In this document: positions 24,934-33,520 of the stretch, one piece after another
How positions within the stretch are numbered: position 1 is the first letter of the stretch
How the letters are laid out: every line of letters starts with the position of its first letter
Assembly: GCA_903927265.1 (NCBI GenBank)
Contig: CAIYMF010000329.1
Coordinates: 1 to 36,110 of the forward strand
Source of the DNA: an uncultured bacterium
GTDB lineage: Bacteria; Actinomycetota; Actinomycetes; S36-B12; CAIYMF01
Direction: 5' to 3'
DNA length: 36,110 nucleotides
The notes under the pieces: generated by a model
Told to the model about the DNA's origin: nothing
Databases searched by the model: none
Seen by the model: the letters and a program-made list of their open reading frames with translations, nothing else
Program-made: the position numbers and the translations under genes

Positions 24934-24998
24934 CGCGCCACCCGAGCGGTCACATCCCTTTGCAACGTGTTCAGGGGCGACCTACCGCAGGAGCTGCG

Positions 24999-25265
24999 TC
25001 AGACAACGGCCTTTTTGAGCCGACGGCGTTCCCGCTCACTGAGACCGCCCCAGATTCCGAAGCGCTCGTCGTTGGCCAGGGCGTACTCGAGGCAGTTGCC
25101 ACGAACATCGCACGACAGGCATACACGCTTGGCCTCGCGGGTGCTGCCGCCCTTTTCAGGGAAGAAGGCCTCAGGGTCGGTCTGCGCGCAGAGGGCACGC
25201 TCCTGCCAATCGAGCTCGGCACCGAGCGCGTCGTCATCGAGCACGAGTTGCATGAGTTCGGCCAC
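24999..25265 (-). CDS. WhiB-family iron-sulfur transcriptional regulator
   Basis: An 88-residue WhiB protein, which binds a [4Fe-4S] cluster and acts with the sigma factor. The four ligands are Cys26, Cys49, Cys52 and Cys58 (ALCAQTDPEAFFPEKGG, then RVCLSCDVRGNCLEYAL). The beta-turn GIWGG and a basic C-terminal helix (ERERRRLKKAVV) bind sigma and DNA. Its position beside fbiA and the ALCAQTDPEAFFPEKGGS motif place it with WhiB2/WhmD (division and septation in mycobacteria). GTG 25265 has AGGAAGG 9 nt upstream; the longer frame back to 25319 lacks support. It diverges from fbiA. Confidence 0.95.
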   Translation of the reverse strand: MAELMQLVLDDDALGAELDWQERALCAQTDPEAFFPEKGGSTREAKRVCLSCDVRGNCLEYALANDERFGIWGGLSERERRRLKKAVV

Positions 25266-25336
25266 GTGGCAAGTCCTTCCTGGCATACCCTGCGGAAATT
25301 CCGGCGGGCGGTAATGCAAACAACAACGGTCGAATT

Positions 25337-25368
25337 ACACGCGTGTCACTACCGGCTAGTCAAGCCGG
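25337..25368 (-). promoter_or_regulatory. Paired palindromes in the whiB upstream region
   Basis: ACACGCGTGT (25337-25346) is a perfect 10-bp palindrome. Six nt on, CCGGCT-AGTCA-AGCCGG (25352-25368) is a perfect 6-bp stem. Both lie 70-105 nt upstream of the whiB start, next to an AT-rich patch (about 25387-25436) that likely holds the divergent promoters. They could be operators or a leader structure; no factor can be named. Confidence 0.4.
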
Positions 25369-25537
25369 AGGGGTGTAGACGGGTTGATTTCCGGGGTATA
25401 TGTCCGTTTTGTTATGAAATAAACTTTACCGAACGTCGACATTCGGCGTAGTTCCTCGTTCTACAGGCCACCCGCCTCGCTGCTCGACCGTCGCGTCGGG
25501 CATGCTGCAGTTCACGCCTCTGCTCGTAAGGATCGCC

Positions 25538-26584
25538 ATGACCACACCTGGACCCCGCATCACCGCGCTGGCCGGCGGAATCGGCGGCGCACGGTTTCTC
25601 CGTGGGCTCCTTACCCACCTGGCCGCTGCCTACCCCGACGGCGCCGGCTCAAGCACCGCCGAGGTAACCGTCATCGGTAACACCGGTGACGACATTTGGA
25701 TGCACGGCGTCAAGGTGTGCCCCGATCTCGACACCGTGATGTACACCCTCGGTGGCGGCATCAATGAAGACCAGGGCTGGGGCCGCCTCGACGAGACGTA
25801 CACCGTCAAGGCCGAGCTCGCCGCCTACGGCGCAGCGCCCGACTGGTTCGGACTCGGCGATCGCGATCTGGCAACGCACCTCGTCCGCACCCGCATGCTC
25901 ACCGCTGGCGTTCCCCTGTCTGAGGTCACCGCCCGATTGTGCGAGCGTTGGAATCCGGGGGTTCGGCTCATTCCCATGAGTGATCAGCGGGTCGAAACTC
26001 ATGTTCTCGTTGACGACCCCACCGGCGCTCTCACCGACGACGGTTCGCCCGTGCACACCGCAATCCACTTTCAGGAATGGTGGGTCAGGTATCGCGCGTC
26101 ACTACCGGCTCATGGCTTTGTGCTGATGGGTCTTGACGAAGCACGACCCGCACCCGGAGTCCTTGAGAGTATTCGCGATGCCGACATCGTGGTGCTGCCT
26201 CCGTCGAACCCCGTGGTGTCGATCGGCACCATCTTGTCGGTGCCGGGCATTCGTGAGGCGATGCGCTCAACCAGCGCCCCCGTGGTCGGCCTCGCGCCCA
26301 TCATCGCAACGGCACCCGTACGCGGTATGGCCGATGCGTGCCTTGCCGCCATCGGAGTTGAAACCAGCCCCACCGCCGTTGCCGCCCACTACGGGGCGCG
26401 TTCCAGCGGCGGCATTCTCGACGGTTGGCTGATCGACACCGTTGACGCCGAATCCGTTGATTGCACTGAGGCACTCGGAATCACCACGGTGGCCGTTCCA
26501 CTGCTGATGACCGATCTTCCCGCGACGGCCGCGATGGCTGCCGCGGCTCTTGATCTCGCCGACCGAGTCAAGGCGCGACCATGA
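25538..26584 (+). CDS. fbiA: 2-phospho-L-lactate transferase family, F420 biosynthesis
   Basis: A 348-residue CofD/FbiA enzyme. It transfers the phosphoenolpyruvate or phospholactate moiety from its guanylated form to Fo, making (dehydro)F420-0. Visible features are the N-terminal Rossmann loop [37 protein letters not shown] (Fo and nucleotide binding) and [22 protein letters not shown] 25538 follows AAGGA by 5 nt; a longer frame from 25502 was rejected. It overlaps fbiB by 4 nt (ATGA). fbiC and fbiD, which make Fo and the activated intermediate, are not in the window. Confidence 0.95.
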   Translation: MTTPGPRITALAGGIGGARFLRGLLTHLAAAYPDGAGSSTAEVTVIGNTGDDIWMHGVKVCPDLDTVMYTLGGGINEDQGWGRLDETYTVKAELAAYGAAPDWFGLGDRDLATHLVRTRMLTAGVPLSEVTARLCERWNPGVRLIPMSDQRVETHVLVDDPTGALTDDGSPVHTAIHFQEWWVRYRASLPAHGFVLMGLDEARPAPGVLESIRDADIVVLPPSNPVVSIGTILSVPGIREAMRSTSAPVVGLAPIIATAPVRGMADACLAAIGVETSPTAVAAHYGARSSGGILDGWLIDTVDAESVDCTEALGITTVAVPLLMTDLPATAAMAAAALDLADRVKARP

Positions 26585-27933
26585 ACTCAGCGCCACTGCA
26601 GGTGATTGCGGTCGAGGGCCTTCCTGAGTTTGCTCCTGGTGATGACCTCGCGGCCGCGGCTGCTGCTGCGATTGCACACACCCAGTGGCCAGACGGATCA
26701 CGGGGGCTCGACGAAGGCGACATCGTCGTGGTCACCAGCAAGGCGGTCAGCAAAGTGGAAGGTCGACTCATCCCCGCGCCCGATCGCGAAGATGCCATCA
26801 CTGCCGAGGCGGTACGTATCGTTGCCACCCGCGATCGCACGCGCATTGTTGAAACCCGACATGGCTTGGTGCTGGCTGCAGCTGGGGTCGACGCCAGTAA
26901 CGTTCCGGCCGACCATGTGGCACTGCTACCCGTCGACCCTGATGCATCTGCGCACAGTCTTCGCCGCGAGCTGTCCGAGCGGTTCGGTCTGACTCAACTC
27001 GCCGTCGTCATCACCGACACGTCAGGACGACCGTGGCGCGAAGGTCTCACCGACATTGCGATCGGCTCGAGTGGTTTGCGGGTTCTCGATGATCATCGCG
27101 GTCGCGTCGATGCCACAGGTCACACACTGGAGATGACCATCACTGCCATCGGCGATGAGGTGGCGTCGGCGGCCGACCTAGTCAAAGGCAAACTCGGCGG
27201 CTGCCCCGTGGCCATGGTGCGCGGACTTGCCGCGCACGTCGCCGAAGGTATGACGGCTCGCGACTTGATTCGCCCTCCTGCGTTCGACCTCTTCCGATTG
27301 GGCACCGCCGAAGCGATCGACGAAGGCCGTCGATCAGCCGTTCTTGAACGCCGCACGGTGCGCACCTTTACTGACCAGCCAGTTCCGCAGAACCTCCTCG
27401 TCGATGCCGTTACGGCCGCCATCACTGCACCCGCACCACACCACACCACCCCCTGGCGATTCATGCTGCTGCGCGACGAACCGGTGCGCACTCGCTTACT
27501 TGATGCCATGCGCGATCAGTGGGAAGCCGATCTGCGTCGCATTGATGACTTCACCGACGAGTCGGTCACCAAGCGAGTGCGTCGTGGTGACGTACTGCGT
27601 TCAGCACCGGCCCTCGTGCTGCCCTTCCTCGAACTCGACGGAGCCGCCCACGCGTATCCCGACGCGACGCGGGCGAGTTTCGAGCGCGATCTGTTCATGG
27701 TGTCTGGAGGTGCAGCGGTCGAGAACTTGTTGGTGGCCCTCAGCGCGAACGGACTTGGCTCGGCGTGGGTGTCGTCAACGATGTTCTGCCCCGACGTCGT
27801 GCGCGAGGTGTTGTCGCTACCCGCGACCATGACACCGCTGGGCGCGGTAGCTGTCGGATACGCAGCGGCCGATCCGCGACCGCGCGACGCGCGCAGTGCC
27901 GACGACTTCTTACTGCGACCACCCGCCGAGTAG
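26581..27933 (+). CDS. fbiB: Bifunctional F420 gamma-glutamyl ligase / FMN reductase
   Basis: A 450-residue fusion. The N-terminal CofE-type ligase (about 1-245) adds the glutamate tail to F420-0, with GTP and metal ions: [19 protein letters not shown], then [37 protein letters not shown]. The C-terminal nitroreductase-like domain (about 250-450) reduces dehydro-F420-0 with [44 protein letters not shown]. This fusion is the actinobacterial arrangement; archaea have only the ligase. Its stop abuts the stop of the convergent guanylyltransferase gene at 27933/27934. Confidence 0.95.
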   Translation: MNSAPLQVIAVEGLPEFAPGDDLAAAAAAAIAHTQWPDGSRGLDEGDIVVVTSKAVSKVEGRLIPAPDREDAITAEAVRIVATRDRTRIVETRHGLVLAAAGVDASNVPADHVALLPVDPDASAHSLRRELSERFGLTQLAVVITDTSGRPWREGLTDIAIGSSGLRVLDDHRGRVDATGHTLEMTITAIGDEVASAADLVKGKLGGCPVAMVRGLAAHVAEGMTARDLIRPPAFDLFRLGTAEAIDEGRRSAVLERRTVRTFTDQPVPQNLLVDAVTAAITAPAPHHTTPWRFMLLRDEPVRTRLLDAMRDQWEADLRRIDDFTDESVTKRVRRGDVLRSAPALVLPFLELDGAAHAYPDATRASFERDLFMVSGGAAVENLLVALSANGLGSAWVSSTMFCPDVVREVLSLPATMTPLGAVAVGYAAADPRPRDARSADDFLLRPPAE

Positions 27934-28932
27934 TCAGCCGAGCCGAGTTCCGTCGGCCAACACCGCACCCTGCAACACCGTGCCTTCAGGTATGACGCAG
28001 CCACGACCGATCGCACTGTTGGTCACGCGACTGCCAGCGCCGATCACGGTGTCTGCCAGAACGACAGAGCCGTCAATCACAGCGCCTGAGCCGACGTGTG
28101 AGCCCGCGCCAATACATGAACCCGCAGTCAGTACCGCATCGTTGGCGACTGTGGCACCGTCGAGAACGAGTGCATCGCCCGTGCGTCCCGACAACACCGG
28201 CGACGGTGCGCGCCCTAGGACGAGATCACACGATCCGCGTACGTAGGCCAGGGGGGTACCGAGGTCAAGCCAGTAGCCGTTGTCAACGACTCCGAACACC
28301 AATGCGCCCGACTCAAGAAGTTGCGGGAACGTCTCACGTTCAACCGAGACCGGGCGTCCTTCCGGAATCGCATCGATCAATGAGCGTCGAAACACGTAGC
28401 AGCCCGCGTTGATCTGGTCGGTCACGATCTCTTCGGGCGTCTGGGGCTTCTCGAGGAACGCCGTGACTCGTGACTCGCCGTTGGTCGGCACAAGTCCGTA
28501 CGCCCGGGGATCATCGACTTGAGTGAGGTAGAGGGTGACGTCGGCATTGCGCTGCTGATGTGAATCGATCAAATGCCGAAGATCGACACCGGTCAACACG
28601 TCACCGTTGAAGACCATGACCGGCTCATCAGGGCCCGACTGCAACAGCGAGGCGACGTTGCGAATCGCCCCACCGGTTCCGAGCGGAACCTCTTCGGTGG
28701 CGTACACGAGTTCGACCCCGAGGTGCTCCCCATCACCGAAATGCTCGCGGAACACTTCGGCCCGATATGACGTGCCAAGAATGACGCGCGTGACTCCGGC
28801 TTCACGAGCTCGCGCAATCTGATGCTCGGTCACGGGAGCACCAGCCACGGGCAGCATGGGCTTGGGAGTGTTCGCTGTCAGTGGGCGCAATCGTGTGCCT
28901 TGTCCACCCACCAGAAGTACGGCCTCAGTCAC
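27934..28932 (-). CDS. Mannose-1-phosphate guanylyltransferase-like nucleotidyltransferase
   Basis: A 332-residue NDP-sugar pyrophosphorylase. The N-terminal catalytic domain (about 1-225) has AVLLVGGQGTRLRPLTANTP with the NTP-binding loop, VFNGDVLTG with the metal-binding Asp, and INAGCYVFRR. A left-handed beta-helix (about 240-332) carries hexapeptide repeats (VVLADTVIGAGSRVTNSAIG). The most similar gene in this neighbourhood in Mycobacterium is Rv3264c (ManB/ManC); the likely product is GDP-mannose, though glucose-1-P nucleotidyl transfer cannot be excluded. The GTG start at 28932 sits directly after GGGAGG, too close for a ribosome site; CACAGT 6 nt upstream fits the leaderless pattern imperfectly. 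It is divergent from the TIGR03089 gene. Confidence 0.88.
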   Translation of the reverse strand: MTEAVLLVGGQGTRLRPLTANTPKPMLPVAGAPVTEHQIARAREAGVTRVILGTSYRAEVFREHFGDGEHLGVELVYATEEVPLGTGGAIRNVASLLQSGPDEPVMVFNGDVLTGVDLRHLIDSHQQRNADVTLYLTQVDDPRAYGLVPTNGESRVTAFLEKPQTPEEIVTDQINAGCYVFRRSLIDAIPEGRPVSVERETFPQLLESGALVFGVVDNGYWLDLGTPLAYVRGSCDLVLGRAPSPVLSGRTGDALVLDGATVANDAVLTAGSCIGAGSHVGSGAVIDGSVVLADTVIGAGSRVTNSAIGRGCVIPEGTVLQGAVLADGTRLG

Positions 28933-28960
28933 CCTCCCACTGTGGCATGCGGGCTGGCGC

Positions 28961-28966
28961 TAACGT
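28961..28966 (+). promoter_or_regulatory. -10 box for the TIGR03089 gene
   Basis: TAACGT is followed by 7 nt and ATG 28974. A GTG at 28971 is also in frame but would be only 4 nt from the box. No ribosome site is present. Confidence 0.45.
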
Positions 28967-28973
28967 GAAGGTG

Positions 28974-29690
28974 ATGCCCGATCAGACCAGCACCCTTGAG
29001 AGCCTGCGCCGGCGACAATTAGCCGCGCACGGTCCGCAGCCATGCGTGACGTGGTACCACCTGTCGACCGGTGAACGCACTGAATTGTCGAACACCACCT
29101 TCGACAACTGGGTGGCAAAGACTGTCAATCTCATGCTCGAACTCGGAATAGGCGCTGGCGACTCCGTTGCTGTTGACCTCCCGCCTCACTGGCAGCGCAA
29201 CGTGTGGTGGGCGGCCATCTGGGCGATGGGCGCCGTGCTGGATAGTCGAGGTGGCGCTGCGTCTGGCCTCGCCCTCACGGTATGTACTCAAGACCGGGCC
29301 GCCACATCCGACGCCGACGAGACCGTGATCTGCAGCCTGCTTCCTCTCGGACGCCCTCTGCCTGACCCACCCGCCGGATTCATCGACTACGCACTCGACG
29401 TGCGTACGCAGCCCGATCGATTCAGTGCACCGATGCCCGTTGCGGCCGACGATGCACTCGTGAGCGACGCGGCTGTGATGAGTCACGCCGATGTGCTCAA
29501 CGCGGCACAGAGCGAGGTGGCGCGGCGGGGACTCACGACCTCGGCTCGACTACTACTCGAAGGCGACGACGATGCCGTAATCGCGCACGTCGCCGCGCTC
29601 CTAGTTGGCGGATCGCAAGTGATTGTCGGTGGAGCAGGTTCACCAGTAGATCGAATCGTGACCGACGAACGCACGACTGCGCAGTGGTGA
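28974..29690 (+). CDS. TIGR03089 family protein (AMP-binding-like)
   Basis: A 238-residue protein of an Actinobacteria-restricted family, normally one per genome, with distant similarity to the N-terminal half of acyl-CoA/AMP-forming ligases. It keeps the N-terminal subdomain pattern (VTWYHLSTGERTELSNTTFDNWVAKTV; GIGAGDSVAVDLPPHWQRNV) but lacks the C-terminal ATP-binding domain and the P-loop-like Ser/Thr-Gly-rich motif, so it is probably not a working ligase. A C-terminal region (about 160-238) has VARRGLTTSARLLLEGDDDA. In Mycobacterium it is Rv3268, in the same neighbourhood. Function unknown. Confidence 0.88.
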   Translation: MPDQTSTLESLRRRQLAAHGPQPCVTWYHLSTGERTELSNTTFDNWVAKTVNLMLELGIGAGDSVAVDLPPHWQRNVWWAAIWAMGAVLDSRGGAASGLALTVCTQDRAATSDADETVICSLLPLGRPLPDPPAGFIDYALDVRTQPDRFSAPMPVAADDALVSDAAVMSHADVLNAAQSEVARRGLTTSARLLLEGDDDAVIAHVAALLVGGSQVIVGGAGSPVDRIVTDERTTAQW

Positions 29691-29692
29691 CG

Positions 29693-32600
29693 TCAGCCTC
29701 CAGCGACGACCGTGTTCACCCACTGCGAGGGCAAGTCCATCGCTCGTCGGAACGCAGCTCCGCTGATCGACGCCTTCACACCCGTTGACGACGTCGCCGT
29801 CAGTACGCGCGCGGTGCCCGACGCCAAACGCTTCGTCACCGAAACCGACACGACATCCGGCAGTCCGAACGCAGACGCCATCGTGGCCTGATCGCGCACG
29901 CGCGGACGCCAGTGTGCAAATGACCGACTGTTGAGTGGATCAAGGCTCCAGTGATCGTCAACTGAGCGCGCCCACGCCAGCGGCGGATCGCCCCACACGT
30001 CTTCGTTGTTCTGTGTGCGGCCGCCCGTCGAATCGGTGTAGTAAGCCGTGATCACAGCGCCGTGATAGGTGATCGCCTTACCCATCGTCGGCGGCGCAAC
30101 TCCACCCGGCGCACTGAACGGAACCACTGACGTTGAATCGACGGCGGCACGCCACGCGGGCGAGTAACTTCCTTCGTCGGTCTTCACCCAGCCGAGGAAG
30201 GTCTGGTCGTAGTAGGGGCCTCCGCCGTCATCGCTGTGGCACAGGCAGCCCTTGCGAGCACCGGCCTTCCATTGCGCGTAGGCGTACGAACGCGAGGCAA
30301 GAATCTGCGACTGCAGAGCAGCAAGCGGCCACGACGCTTCAACTTCGGCAATGCCGTAGAGATACTCGTCGTGAAGTCGCACGTTGTTGAGCACCATCAT
30401 TCCCGCCGGCGACGACGACGTTGCTGCGATCGTGCGCAGGTCGATGCTTCCGTAGCGGTAGCGATGTTGCGCGTCGCGGAATGAGTCGCCAGGGCCCACG
30501 AGGTTGACCAGCGTTGCACCGGTTCCGAGCGTGCCCGACGAACGATTGCCCTCCCATGTCACACGCACGAAATTCGTTCGGCCGATAACGAGTGTCGGTC
30601 CGCCCGAGGTGCGACGGGTCACAACGATGAGGCCGCCGCTGTACGTGAAACGAAAAACGTCGCGCGTCGTTCCAACGACCGTACGACCGCCGCTGATCTT
30701 GATGCGCACGGCACCACCGGTGCCAGCGACCAACTGCTCGGTACGTAGCGAGGCAACAGGAACACGATGCAGCAACGCGACGGCCAAGATCACCGAATCG
30801 TCGATGGGAGTTACTGCTGTGCCTGTGTAGTAGTGCGTGACGATCTGCTTGGCAGTGCGACCTTCACGCGCCTGGCCGTACGCACCAGCCTGCGACAACC
30901 CAATTCCGTGGCCCCAGCCGCTGCCGTTGATAGTGAAGTTCGCCGGAATGGGCGTGGGTGGCGGCGTTGTCACGCGCACCACTGCTGACGAGCCGCGGTG
31001 CCCGACACCGGCAAGCGAGAACGGAGCCGGCGCACGATCGATGAGCTGTCGAGCAACGCGAGTCAACACGACATCGGACGCCTGCAGTGGCGATGCGACA
31101 GCAGCCAACTCGACAACCTCGGGACGCTCACCGAGCCACGACACAACCGCGGGAACAAGTCCGGTGGGGGTGACGGGAAGAAGGGGTCGACCCAGTGCAG
31201 CGGCGAGGGATGCCTCGGTGCGCGAACGTGAGGGAATGAGGATCGCGCGGTCACCACCAGTGGTCGGTGACAGGCGAATAGCAAGAGTCGCGGGGTCAGT
31301 GCTCCAGATGCGCACCGCATGCAGTGAGGCGCGCAACGCTTCACTGAAGAGCGTTGTCGGAGCAATCACGGCACCGGTGGTAATTCCTCGCTGGGTGACG
31401 AAGGCGCGCGTCGCAGCGGGAATCGAGCGGGCACCCACGATGAGCAGTGGACGGCCAGTGCGCGCCGCGGCCGCAGCGGCCAGTGCCGATTCGGCAGGGA
31501 GTGACACCGGGTCGGCGTAGATGGCGCCGCGGCTTCCCTGCGCATTGAGTGCCTTCGCAACGGCGACAGCGGTCGTTGCCAGATCGGCGCCGCCGTAACG
31601 CTGACTTCCAATTCCACGCACGGCAAGTTGCTTGACCAGCGCCGCAGTCAGGCGGTCGGTGCCGCCCACGAGAATGACCGAACGCACTCCACGAGCAGTG
31701 AGATCAGCGAGCACCTGGTCGGGAATTGCACTGGGCTGCACCACAAACATCGGAAGATGCCGTGCGTGCGCGAGCGGGGCAGCAACCTGCTGGTAACCGA
31801 GGTCTGACGCCACCGTGCCAGGAACCAGAACGGCCGATGCTGCCGACGGTTCCGACCAACGGCCGAGCTGTACCGACATGGCGGCCGCTGACGAACCGGT
31901 GGTGCGCGTCACCGACTCACACGGTCCGGCCGGCACACCGGTCGGCGCCGTGACGCGCACGGTCACCGCGCGCAGCGGCGCGTACTGACCACCATCGACG
32001 GCGCTTCCGGTGAACGTCACCTTGAATACTCCGGGAGTAACCGGCACACCCAGCGAGTCACGCAAGTTCCACAGCGCGTTGAGCGGACCTGGGTAGGTCT
32101 GTCGACCGCGCAGCACTCGCACCGCGTCGTTGACGCAGGCAGAGGTCACGGTCATCGTCCATGCCATGGGACGCGTAGTCATCGGCGACAGAGTCACACC
32201 ACTCGGCGCACGGTAGGCCACCGTCTGCGCCGACAGCGATCCGAAACTGGGGGCGGGCTTGGGAAGTGAGGGGATCAACGACGCAGCGATCGTGCGGATT
32301 TGTCCCATGCGTGCGAGCAGATTGCGACCGGGGCACGTCGTGACGGCGAGATCGGAATCAGCGGCGATGACCGGAACCGTTGCCACCTGACCAGACTTGA
32401 ACCGCGACGTACCACCACTGGCATTGCTGGTGAGTTGATCGGTAGTCAACGGATTGCGACCGTAGGGCGCCAACTTCCACGCCATCACGCGCGCGATGGA
32501 CGCGACCATCGCTTCGCCAGTATCGGCCGGAAGTGGGTTGACCTCGAAGTCACCCATCGCCGCAACACCCACGGTCTCGCGGTTGAAGCCCAGCGCGTGA

Positions 32601-33415
32601 TCACCCACGACGGCCTTGTCCATGCCGCCGGCGCGACCTTCGAACACGCGGCCGTAGCGGTCGACCATTGCATTCCACACGATGTCGGAATACCCGGGGC
32701 CACCCTTGGCAGTGGGAGTCGTGTACCAGTCGTAGAGCGCGCGAATGAATTGGTAGGCCTCGGCCTGCGTGTAGGTAGTCCAGCCCAGGGTGTGGTGCAG
32801 CACGCCGACCTTCAGGGTCGCGCTGTACGCGGGAGTTCCGGTGCGACGCGTCTCGTCTGCGCCCCACTGCGCCCGCGTGATGATGCTCGGCGCCGCAACG
32901 CTGCGAGTGATGGCGGCGGGCTGCGAGTCAGCCGAGGAGGCGGGCGAGTTGATCGCGACGAGCTGCACGTCGGTGGGAGCAATTCCGGAGGTATTGCGGA
33001 TTGTCACACGCACAGCGGTCGCCGCGTGGGCGACAAGCGGCTCGACCGCGGTGCGGCCATCGCGGGTGTCACCCTCAACACCGAGTTCGTAGGCACTGCC
33101 CCACGCTCCTGCTTCGCGGGCGCTGACCTCAACGCGCGTGCCCGCCTGCACGGCACCCGCCCACGAGATTCCCAGAACGGTGGCCGCGTTCACCGCGACA
33201 TCACCCGAGGTGAAGACGGTGCGCAGCGTGGTGGCCGGGGTGGCCAGGGTGCGAGCTGAGCGATTCGACAGCGTGATGGTCGCGGTCACGGCAGGAACGG
33301 GACTCGCGACCGAAGCCTTGACTGTTCCCGCGGAGGCTGGGGACACGAGGGAGGGCAGGGCAAGAACGGCCCCAGCAAGCCCCATGACCGCCACGATCGA
33401 CGCGGTGCGCCTCAT
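29693..33415 (-). CDS. SpoIID/LytB, cell-wall-binding and amidase-fold wall protein
   Basis: A 1240-residue exported protein. The signal peptide is 1-29 (cleavage after SPASA). Next come an unassigned beta domain (about 35-160) and a PGRP/amidase-2 fold (about 178-375: IITRAQWGADETRRTG, VGVLHHTLGW, GFNRETVGVAAMGDF, TTCPGR). A FlgD-like Ig domain follows (about 425-515), then cell-wall-binding repeat 2 units (about 555-850, such as VRSVILVGGTDRLTAALV). The C-terminal SpoIID domain (about 870-1240) has the peptide strand-cutting Glu in GIAEVEASWPLAALQSQILA and the TDSTGGRTQNNEDVWG loop. Amidase oddity: the zinc His of the usual HRDxxxxxCPG is Asp353. ATG 33415 has AGGAGGG upstream; the open frame back to 33502 is rejected. 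Confidence 0.9.
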   Translation of the reverse strand: MRRTASIVAVMGLAGAVLALPSLVSPASAGTVKASVASPVPAVTATITLSNRSARTLATPATTLRTVFTSGDVAVNAATVLGISWAGAVQAGTRVEVSAREAGAWGSAYELGVEGDTRDGRTAVEPLVAHAATAVRVTIRNTSGIAPTDVQLVAINSPASSADSQPAAITRSVAAPSIITRAQWGADETRRTGTPAYSATLKVGVLHHTLGWTTYTQAEAYQFIRALYDWYTTPTAKGGPGYSDIVWNAMVDRYGRVFEGRAGGMDKAVVGDHALGFNRETVGVAAMGDFEVNPLPADTGEAMVASIARVMAWKLAPYGRNPLTTDQLTSNASGGTSRFKSGQVATVPVIAADSDLAVTTCPGRNLLARMGQIRTIAASLIPSLPKPAPSFGSLSAQTVAYRAPSGVTLSPMTTRPMAWTMTVTSACVNDAVRVLRGRQTYPGPLNALWNLRDSLGVPVTPGVFKVTFTGSAVDGGQYAPLRAVTVRVTAPTGVPAGPCESVTRTTGSSAAAMSVQLGRWSEPSAASAVLVPGTVASDLGYQQVAAPLAHARHLPMFVVQPSAIPDQVLADLTARGVRSVILVGGTDRLTAALVKQLAVRGIGSQRYGGADLATTAVAVAKALNAQGSRGAIYADPVSLPAESALAAAAAARTGRPLLIVGARSIPAATRAFVTQRGITTGAVIAPTTLFSEALRASLHAVRIWSTDPATLAIRLSPTTGGDRAILIPSRSRTEASLAAALGRPLLPVTPTGLVPAVVSWLGERPEVVELAAVASPLQASDVVLTRVARQLIDRAPAPFSLAGVGHRGSSAVVRVTTPPPTPIPANFTINGSGWGHGIGLSQAGAYGQAREGRTAKQIVTHYYTGTAVTPIDDSVILAVALLHRVPVASLRTEQLVAGTGGAVRIKISGGRTVVGTTRDVFRFTYSGGLIVVTRRTSGGPTLVIGRTNFVRVTWEGNRSSGTLGTGATLVNLVGPGDSFRDAQHRYRYGSIDLRTIAATSSSPAGMMVLNNVRLHDEYLYGIAEVEASWPLAALQSQILASRSYAYAQWKAGARKGCLCHSDDGGGPYYDQTFLGWVKTDEGSYSPAWRAAVDSTSVVPFSAPGGVAPPTMGKAITYHGAVITAYYTDSTGGRTQNNEDVWGDPPLAWARSVDDHWSLDPLNSRSFAHWRPRVRDQATMASAFGLPDVVSVSVTKRLASGTARVLTATSSTGVKASISGAAFRRAMDLPSQWVNTVVAGG

Positions 33416-33445
33416 TCCAACCCTCCTGTCCTCGGCATGACTGAC

Positions 33446-33464
33446 GAGGGGCATGAAACCCCTC
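33446..33464 (-). promoter_or_regulatory. Small hairpin upstream of the SpoIID gene
   Basis: GAGGGG-7-CCCCTC forms a perfect 6-bp stem, 31 nt upstream of the SpoIID start and about 57 nt after the stop of the preceding glycosyltransferase. It could be that gene's terminator or part of the SpoIID leader. Confidence 0.3.
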
Positions 33465-33520
33465 CTAAGATTCGTCGGCCGGTTCGGGACCACCTTGAGC
33501 ACCCGACAAGGAAAAGTTTC

